A stretch of DNA of 20,413 bases. Origin: Dunaliella salina. Taxonomy: Eukaryota > Chlorophyta > Chlorophyceae > Chlamydomonadales > Dunaliellaceae. Of the stretch, positions 1 through 15,900 are shown one piece after another. How positions within the stretch are numbered: the stretch's first letter is position 1; each line of letters begins with the position of its first letter. The stretch spans positions 358,616-379,028 of the forward strand of contig MU069504.1 in the NCBI GenBank assembly GCA_002284615.2, written 5' to 3'. The notes beneath the pieces are model-generated. The model was not told where the DNA came from. It saw only the letters and a list, made by a program, of their open reading frames with translations, and did no database searches. A program made the translations under genes and the position numbers.

Positions 1-136
1 GGGGGGTATGCGATGTCAAACTGACTGCGCACAACTTCTTCTTCATGACACAATTCTCATCAATTAATCTAATGTCAGTCTGAAATTATAATGAAATGAA
101 CGGACGAAAGAAAGGAAGGCGTGACAACTGGAAAAG
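1..136. other. 3' flank of the WDR53-like gene
   Basis: This short stretch lies downstream of the minus-strand stop codon and should contain its 3' UTR. I see no TGTAA polyadenylation signal (TTACA on the plus strand), no repeat and no other gene. Confidence 0.4.
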
Positions 137-6727
<6,591 letters not shown>

Positions 6728-6997
6728 CGTGTCATTAGCTGGACATACTTTCGGACCTTATGTTAGAATACGAAAATTGTTTTATTTTTGTATTAGTATC
6801 TTCAAACATGAAACCGTTTGAACAGGCAGTTTGTTCAGTTGCAGTTTGTTAGTCATTTTGGAGCTGCATTTTGACAGCTTAAGAGATGGTAATCCAGAAT
6901 TTCATTTACCCACATCATATATAGCAGGATTAGAATCACAGACTCCATCTGACCTGATCTTCAGCTTTTACTCTGGTCTTCAGCATTCATCCTAATC
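6728..6997. promoter_or_regulatory. Shared head-to-head promoter region
   Basis: Only 270 bp separate the start codons of the divergent WDR53-like and quinone oxidoreductase genes, so both 5' UTRs and core promoters must fit here. A TATA-like CATATATAG at 6916-6924 lies about 75-80 bp before the plus-strand ATG and could serve that gene. No comparable box is evident for the minus-strand gene; its proximal side (6770-6800) is AT-rich. Transcript start sites cannot be placed from the sequence alone. Confidence 0.5.
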
Positions 6998-9900
6998 ATG
7001 CCCCGTGCCATTCTCTGTGTTGGAAATGGGGACCCTTCCCTACCACTTGGCGCTGGGGTGCTGGAACTCAGCCCAAACCATCCATCTCCCTCCCCCATGC
7101 CTGGGTATTTAAAGATCCTAGTTTCGGCGTCGTCAGTTAACTTTGCAGGTAAGTGCTCCAAGCACCCCCCTAAAGAATTGTCAAGTGCTGGATGTGCAGC
7201 TCTGCTACAGGTAGCACGACTCATTTACGCGGGGGATTCATCTTGCTGCTGTTTTATTCCTGCATGCCTTTCAATCTTACATGGATTTGCCTCAGTTTGG
7301 CCCTTAAGCGCCTGTTTATCAACACAGCTTCAAATTGACGGATTCATGTGCAGATCCCCTCACGGTTGAAGGCAAGTACCAGGTCAAAATCCCCACGCCC
7401 TTCGTACCTGGCTCTGAAGCCTCTGGCACAGTGGTTGAGGTCGGCAGCAGAGAGTCCTCTTTCAAACCAGGAGACAGGGTGAGTTTGTTCACTGTGTGCT
7501 GCCTGGAGGTTCATAAAATGGGAAAATAAAATGCCAACACCACGTGTCATGCCTCTGGCACCCTTCAGTCTTTGCTAGAGCCTCACACATTGGACAAAAT
7601 GGATGCCCTGTTGCTCATGAAAATAGGTGGTCAGCTTTCACCAAGGCGGAGCTTACGCAGACGAGATGCTGGTCCCGGAGCTCACAACCTGGAAGGTGAA
7701 TATGTATACCCTGGACGAGCACAACAGCAGGGCTTGCAAAGGCACAGTACACACCACCCCACAGGAGATGGTTGCATTGCAGCTGGCAGCAGATGCGTGG
7801 TGGTGCCCAAGGCACAGGTAGCTGTGTGATGTACGTGTGGCAGATGTAGATGTAAGACTTGCAGCGCCTATGGCACAAGCTGCCATATGATTGGCAGGCA
7901 GTGCGACTGCTCGCGCCCATGGCCTAAGCAGCTGGATGCAGTGCGGCTGGTAGCGCCCATGGCCTAGGGGGCTGTACGGCTGTAGCGCCCAAGTACTGAT
8001 CTGTCTATTGGCCTTACTGCTTCCACACTGGTCTGTGTGGTCTCCGTCTATCCATTGGCTTTCCTGCTTCCGCGCTGCTCTGTCCATTGGCCTTACTGCC
8101 TCCATGCTGGTCTCTGTCTGTTCATTGGTCTGCTTCCGCGCGTGTCTGTCCTTTGGCCTTCCTACCTCCGCACCGTGCTCCATCTGTCCATTGGCCTTCC
8201 TGCTTCCATGCTGCTCTGTCCATTGGCCTTCCTGCCTCCGCACTGGTTCGTCAATTGGCCCTCCTGCTTCCGTGCTGGTCTCCGTCTGTCCACTGGCCTT
8301 CCTGCTTCCATGCTGCTCTGTCCACTGGCCTTCCTGCTTCCGCACTGGTCTGTCCTTTGGCCTTACTGCTTCCGCACTGTTCTCCATCTGTCCATTGGCC
8401 TTCCTGCTTCTGCGCTGCTCTGTCCATTGGCCTTCCTGCCTCCGTGCTGCTGCGTCCATTGGCCTTCATGCTTCCACGCTGGTCTCCGTCTGTCCATTGG
8501 CACTCCTGCTTCCGCGCTGCTGTGCCCATTGGCCTTCCCGCTTCTGCGCTGGTCTCCCCGTCTATCCATTGGCCTGCTTTCGCGCTGCTCTGTCCATCGG
8601 CCTGTTTGTGTGCTGGTCTCTGCCTCCATTGGCCTGCTTCTGCACTGATACCTTTCCATTGGCCTGCCGCTGTGCTGATCTCCGTCTCCATTGGCCTTCA
8701 TGCTTCCGCGCTGGTGTCCGTCAGTCCATTGACCCCTCCTGCTTCCACACTGCTCTGTCCATTGGTCTTACTGCCTCTGTGCTGGCCTCTGTCAGTTCAT
8801 TGGTTCAATTCTGCACTGCTCTGTGAATTAATCTCCTACTTAAGCGCTGCTTTATCCATTGGCCTGCTTCCGCGCAAGTCTCCATCGGTCCATCGACCTT
8901 CCTGCCTCCGCACTGGTCCGTCCATTGACCTCCCTGCTTCCGCTTCTGCTCCTGCTTATACCCAGTGCAGGTGCCTCAGGGCGTAGACTTGACAACATCT
9001 GCGGCGGTGCCGGTTGTTTATGGCACTGCTGACTTGGCACTGAGGCACAGGGCAGGCATAAGGCAAGGTGTGGCGGTTTGTCCATTTGCAAAACTCCCGC
9101 ATTTTAGCATTTTGGAGTGACTTAGCTTTGAGCCACAATGCAGGACTAGGGCAAGAGAGTGTCTTTTCCCCATTTTGCATGAAGTTCTGTTGATACTGAG
9201 GCTCAGGGCGCGAAAAAGGTGGAGTGCGATTTGTGTGTATGAGCGATTCATTCTAACTTCAAGAATTTTTTTTGCTCATCCTCTTGACCAATGCCAAGGG
9301 GCATAGCTCCAAGTTGAGAGGAAATCTTGCCTGGACGCTTCTACAGCAAAAAAGTGGTGACCCAAAAGGGCTGTAGTAACGCTCCCTCAAGCCTGCAAAT
9401 GAGCACAGATCCAATGATCGCTATGTTTCCCTGCCTAAGCTAAGACCAAAACAATGAACTTTGCTTTTCCTTTTTATTCCCCAACTCTCAAGGAGGACGG
9501 ACAGAAGGCTGCCGTTTTTAAATCCCTGTTTTGGAGGTGTTATCCCCATTTGCAGTTTGTAGGCACTGGTATTGGTGGATCCCTTTTCACACGAGGCATA
9601 CAGACATTGGAATTGTCCCCGTTAACATGAGATGTGCAGACATGCAGCCACAGAGATGAGTACAAATCCAAGGAATCCGTGTAAAAGTTATGCCAAAGCA
9701 ATGAACTGAACTGTATTCATCACCCTCCTCTCAAGGAAGACAGTGAAAAGGCTGCCATGATGTAATTCCCTGCTCTGGGAGGTACTGTCCCCGTTTGCGG
9801 CGTGTAGACACTGGTATTGTCCTCGTATGATTACAAGGCATATAGACATGCAGCCACTCAGTGGCTGGCACGATTGACGGGGGGGAATCTAATCCTTGGC

Positions 9901-12900
9901 AAAAAGAAAGTGAAGTCTTTTTTTGTTCCAAGCGCGAGTTCCCGTTCTCTTGTTTCTAATATTGCACTTATTAGCCGCGGCTGGGTGCCTTGGTTGCCCC
10001 TTGCAGGTCAGACTGTTTTGGTGCTGGGCGCCGGTGGGGGGGTGGGTCTGGCAGCAGTCCAGATCTCTAAAGTGCTCGGTGCCAAGGTTGTTGCTGTGAC
10101 ACAGGTAAATGAGTTCTATTGCAAATCTTGTGGTGTCAAGGGGACTCATGGCTATTTTAAGCCAATGTGTCTCTTTTTCCTAAATTGATGTAGGGAGAGG
10201 TTGGTTTTTTTTTTGGGGAAGAGTTAATCTGCCAATGTAGTTTTTAATTTTCTTACATGAGTTCGCAAACCTTCCTCCAACAAGCTCTGCCCTCGACCCC
10301 CTGCCCTGCTGTATCTTTAGAGCTGCTGGCAGGCGCTTCCCACCTGGTGTACATCATGTAGTGCAGATTGAATGTGCTATGTGGGGAAGGCAACCCGAAA
10401 GCGGTTATGTAGGAGCTGGTTGCCATGGAAGCTGCAGCAAAAAAAGGGTCATGAAAGGAGATACAGTGACGACAATGACGCCAAAACGAGATGCTGGATG
10501 TTCCATACCTGCAAATCCAATTCAGAGCAGTCGGGATGTGCGGTCAGGAGATGATTGTGCAGTCTGTATCTGTAGTGCAGTGCTCCTCCCTCGTAACCAG
10601 CTTTCAAAGTGGGGAAGGGCACTACAAAGGTGGCACAATTGTTGAGCCGCAAAATGCCTTTGGCTATCAGCGTCACAATGCATTTCATTGATTCACTTGA
10701 AAGCTGAAGGTGTACAGGGTTGTCGCTTGCAAGCGCATCTCAATGCGTGACATTCTTTCACGCGAAAGCTGAAGGTGTGCAGGATTATCACTTGCAAACA
10801 GCTGTCTTGCAATGCATCGGGACATCACGGGACTCACTGTTAGTATCAGCGCTGGCTGTCGGGCCTTTCCTTATTGCATGCTGGTTGTGTGCAGCGCAGA
10901 CTTTTACTTTTACTTTGCAATGCGTGCAGGGTGCTGCAAAAATGGCCTTTTTGCAGAGCCAGGGTGCAGACGTGGTCATTGATCTAGCCCATACAACCAA
11001 AGACCGCCCTCTAAGTATCCTGGTCAAGCAGCACATACCTAAAGGTGTGCCTGTGTATGTGAGCATATTGTGCCTATTGCAGTTTGTGAAGCGCCCCAGC
11101 ATGAAATCAGCCTCATTTAGGCACTTTGCAGAAAAATCAAGCAGCACGTACCTAAAGGTGTGCCTTTGTATGTGAGCACATCGTGCCACTTGAAATTTGT
11201 GAAGCGCTTCAGCATGAAATCAGTCTCATTTGGTTTGCAGAGGAGTCAAGCAGCACGTACCTAAAAGTGTGCCTTTGTATGTGAGCACATTGTGCCGCTT
11301 GGAGTTTGTGGAGTGCCAAAGCATGAATCAGCCTCATTTGGTTTGCAGAGAAGCAAGAGGCTGGCTGCTGGTGTGGGTGAAAAGATGTTGCTGCTTATGC
11401 GTTTAGATGTGGGGGCTCCATACTTGCTTTGGCTCCATGCTAGCCCAAACACTGCTGCAAATCGACACCCTCTGCGCAGGTGTGAATGTGGTGATAGACC
11501 CAGTAGGGGGCGCTCTTTTCAACGAGGCCCTCAGATCTGTGGCATGGGGGGCACATATTGTGGTCATCGGCTTCGCTGGGGGAGGCATTCCAAAGGTGTG
11601 CTAAGGTGTGCCTTTTGTTAGGGTGACTCTGGTGTAGACGTGAGAATTCACGGGCAGTACTTATGCGCAATCTTCTGCTTCAAGAGCCAGAATCAACCCC
11701 AAGAGCACTTACTCCCCAGTAGCGTAGCTCTTTTGTGCCAGATTGGACTTGGCACTTGCATCCTCAATTACACAATCTCCTTGCATGAGAATCGCTTCCG
11801 CCCCCTTGTTGGATGCATAGGTCACCACCCTGAACGGAAGACCTTCCAAAATCAACTGGAACAAAAGCAACACTGGTGCTGCAACTATATCCTGTCCAAT
11901 GCGTGGTTTCAGGAGCTAAACAGTCCAGCATGCTTTGTGGGAGTCCATCCATTGCATTTGAAATCCTAACTCGTTGTTAACCACATATCGGCAGTTTGCC
12001 GAGTTCCTTCAACCTGGTTTCAGCCGAGCTATCCAGCAGTCCATCGCATGGTTTCAATAACTAAGCAGTTCAGCACGTTCTGTGGGAGTCCATCCATTGC
12101 GTTTAAAATCCTCACTTGTCGATATGCACGTATCGACGTGCTGTCGAGTTCCTTCGACCTGGATTCAGCTGAGCAGCCCAGTGTGCTTTGCAGGAGGCAG
12201 GGTTGCCTCATGTGAAAACTTAAATCTGCTCGAGAACGAGGACTTTTCCGAACTGTACGCAAACTTACTTTGCCAAACCTCCGAACTGGGCAACCCTGGT
12301 GGGAGGCATTAAGGTGAATGTCTGTCTTTGATCAGCCACTGAGCAGAACACTGTCACTCCCAAGTACACTGAGCAGAATGCTGTCACTCCCAAGCACAGG
12401 GCAATATGTTGTGATGTTGGTGACAGGCCAGCAGACGCAAAGGGTGGCGTCCACAATCATGAAATAGTGTACAAGAGACACAACTAAAAAAGCAGCATCA
12501 AATGAAATAGCAACGCGACCACGATGCCAGCAAACCCATGTATCCTCACTGTTTCAAGAAACCCTGCTGTTTGATGGAAAAGACGATCTTAGCACCGCTT
12601 GAGGCTCCGCAGAGTGACGTATGTTTGCTTGTCATCGCAGACAAATATACCTGTACAGGGACTCACAGGTTTTCAAGCCCACAGCCCCATCTTTGACCTT
12701 GCACTGCTCCCCTGCCTTTCATTTTTAAGGGTTAGCAAATTCCATACATGTACGCCATTCCATTATGTATTCGCCCTACATTGTATTTCCCTGCCAAAAA
12801 GCTGACATATACAGCACATTTATACAGTATTGGCCATCCCTACTCATTTGCAGATCCCTGCCAACATCCTGTTGGTGAAGAACACGACAGTGCATGGCTT

Positions 12901-15900
12901 GTATTGGGGCAGCTACTTGCAGCATCAACCAGCGGTGGGTGACTCACTGCAGCGAATCAGGAGGATGAGTGCAATAATGAGTATCAGTATTTGAGACTCA
13001 AATATTTTGGAGTTCCATGTGTTTTACCCGCTCCATGCTACTCCTTCGTAACTGGCCCTGTCCTTGGCTTCCGACCTTTCGAGAGGGGGGGGAACGATTG
13101 CAATGATTGATGTTGGCAGAGAGGATTGTCAGCGATTGCAATGATGGACGCTGGCAGAGAGCGATTGCAATGACTGATATTAGCAGAGAGAATTTTCAGC
13201 CTCAGCGATTGCAATGACTGTCAGTCTCAGCGATTTGCTCATTAGCGATTTGTCTGCCTCCGCGATTGCAATGACTGATGTTGGCAGAGAGAATTGTCAG
13301 CGATTGCAATGACTGATGTTGGCAGAGAGAATTGTCAGCCTCTCCAAGAGTGAGCCTGGCGCTGGCAGGCTGAGAAGGGGGCTTGGAGGTGGATCAGAGG
13401 GCTTGAGGAGCTGAGAAGGAGGCCTAGAAGAAAGAGTCAGTCTGGCGCTGGCAGGTTAAGATGCAGACTTCAAGGAAGAAGCACGAAGCTTCAGGGCAAG
13501 CTTGGTTAATCTGTGAGCGTCAACACCAAGTGTCTTTGATGAGTATCCTTGAAGGATGAGTGTCCTTGATGTATGTCATAGATGGGTGTCAGCGCCAAGC
13601 CCTTAATAACGTGGCCCTGGAGTAGGTTGGGGACCCTGCACACGCATAGGAGCATGGGACAGAGGCCAACACTCTATGCAGATGCCGACAAATGTCGCTG
13701 TGCTGCTCTTGGAGGCCTATGTTCAACAGGGAGGACATGAATGCTGTGTGGACAGAGAGGGCTGGGATGTCGGACCTGAGATGCAGGCAGAAAGGCAGTG
13801 GCTGGCACTGAGTTCTGCCACTTTCAAATCAGCCCCTTCTGTTCCTCAAAGAATGATTTATGGATGTTAAACAGCAGAATGGGTCCTTGGAGCCGGTGGC
13901 AGGCGCAGCACGCACCTTGATTGAGGAGGGTCCAGAGGTATGCATTGCACGATCGAAAGTGAGTCTGGGCTTGGCTGAAAGGTGGCGAGGGGAGAGCCCG
14001 TGGATGATTGCTCTGAAGTGGGATCTGTTAGAATCTATGGGTCCCGTAAGGCAAATGGCTTTCGCTGCAGTTAGGTATTCATGAGAGCAGGCCTGTCCTA
14101 GGGAGCCTTTGCTGACAGCTGCTTCGATGGCACCGCATGCAATTGGATATGCCATGGATGCCTTAGGTGACATGCTGCCCTGGAAGCCAGTTGCACTGCG
14201 ACGTTATGTTATCATTTTCGAGGTTTTGTGGTGTTGCCCTCTGGAAGGATGTGCGAGGTATTGTCAAGCTGTCAACAAAACACGACAAACAGACAATGTC
14301 TGTCAACAAAAGGGGTACTGCATGTCCCAAAATGGGCATTGTCTGTCTGAGAGAGGGCACTGTCTGTGTGGGAGAGGACAGGGTCTGTCTCAGAAGGGCT
14401 GCTGTCTGCCCCAAAGCTGCTGTCCTTTTGAGTGAGGGCAGTGTCCGTCTCTGAGGGGGACGTGTTTGTGTCGAGAATGGCATTTTTTAAAAGTGGCATT
14501 GTCTTTCCCCGCGAGGACACTGCCTGTCTGAGAGAGGGCACTGTTTGTCTCAGAGGGGGCACTGTCTGTCTATATCTTAGGAAGGGCACTGTATTTTTGT
14601 CTGATGAGGAAGCCAGCAAGCACAGGGCACTGTTTGTCTCTTGACCCAGAGGGCCTTCAAGATGTAGCAATTTCACAGAGCTGGACAACTTCCCCCAAAA
14701 AAGAGGTGTTTTTAGAATGCTCCCAGCATAGGTGGGCCCCAACTTGTGACACTTAAGCTTGCTTTTNAAATGAAAGGTNAAACTTTCCCAGATTGGGGCT
14801 CATATGCCTAATCAGCAACGTGAACCACTTTTGGACACCAAGTCTCCATACTCCTTCAAGATGTAGCAATTTCACAGAGCTGGACAACTTCCCCCAAAAA
14901 AGAGGTGTTTTTAGAATGCTCCCAGCATAGGTGGGCCCCAACTTGTGACACTTAAGCTTGCTTTTGAAATGAAAGGTTAAACTTTCCCAGATTGGGGCTC
15001 ATATGCCTAATCAGCAACGTGAACCACTTATGGACACTAAGTCTCCATATCAGGCCACCGAGAGCTCCAATTTGGGCAATTTTTGGTGATTTGGAGTCCT
15101 TTACCAAAACAGTATGATTGCCCAAAAATGGGGTGAAAAGGCCCAGCGGTTGGTCGGATACAGAGTGTCCGCCTAGGCAGTTCTGGCCAGTACTGCCCTA
15201 AACTGGCAGTAGGGTACAGTTTACCCTAGAAGGAGTCAAACATTAGGGGTGCCAAAAGGTCAATTTTTGACCTTCTTTTTCCCCACTTTTGAACATGCAG
15301 GGTGTTAGCATCGTACATAACAGTTGCAAATAAAATAAGTTGGTAGACAAAAATGGTCCCAGGGTGGAGCTGTGGGCCATTTTAGGGTGATCTGAGGCCA
15401 GGAGAATGATTTGGAGTCCTCTGATTGTTTTTCATTCTTTGGTGAATGCAACATATTTATGATCTAAAATGTTTGGCATGGTTAGATTTGAGAAAGGAAA
15501 CCGGGAAGGAGCATATCCAGTGATATAGGGGAGTTATCCACCTCTGGCAAAAATCAATTAAGGAGTTTGAACAGTGTACAGACCTGTAGGCGTCTAGATT
15601 GTGCGGCTGAAAGTAGACGTAGGTCACCGCCAATCTGCATTGGAGAGTGTGATTGCCAGAATTTGCTCATTGCAGTTCCAATGGGGCTGCTCCGCTGCTG
15701 CACCCTGCTCCGTCTCTCAAAGGCTTACAAGCTGAATGACATGAACTCATGTGCACATTGGGTCCAACGCCAGGAAATCTCACATCCGCGGCCGACCAAA
15801 CTGTGCTTATTTTAATGTGTACCATTCAACAGCTGTCTCGGTTTGTCAGGGAGCATACTGGACTGGATGTTCACCAACTCTCTACAGATATAGAGCTGTC

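Noticed and set aside
7993..8945. CRISPR-like array
   Set aside because: Units are imperfect, without constant repeats and unique spacers, and lie in a eukaryotic intron.
7653..8986. Long open frames of ~200-300 codons on both strands with Leu/Pro/Ser- or Gln/Arg-rich proteins
   Set aside because: They lie in a minisatellite with few stops in any frame and sit inside an intron bounded by well-supported exons.
15140..15185. A tRNA-like look in CCAGCGGTTGGTCGG
   Set aside because: No acceptor stem, anticodon arm or T-arm GGTTCRA motif could be fitted around it.
14654..15560. LTR retrotransposon suspected from the 199-bp direct repeats
   Set aside because: The copies are directly adjacent with no internal region, no TG...CA ends and no reverse transcriptase frame.
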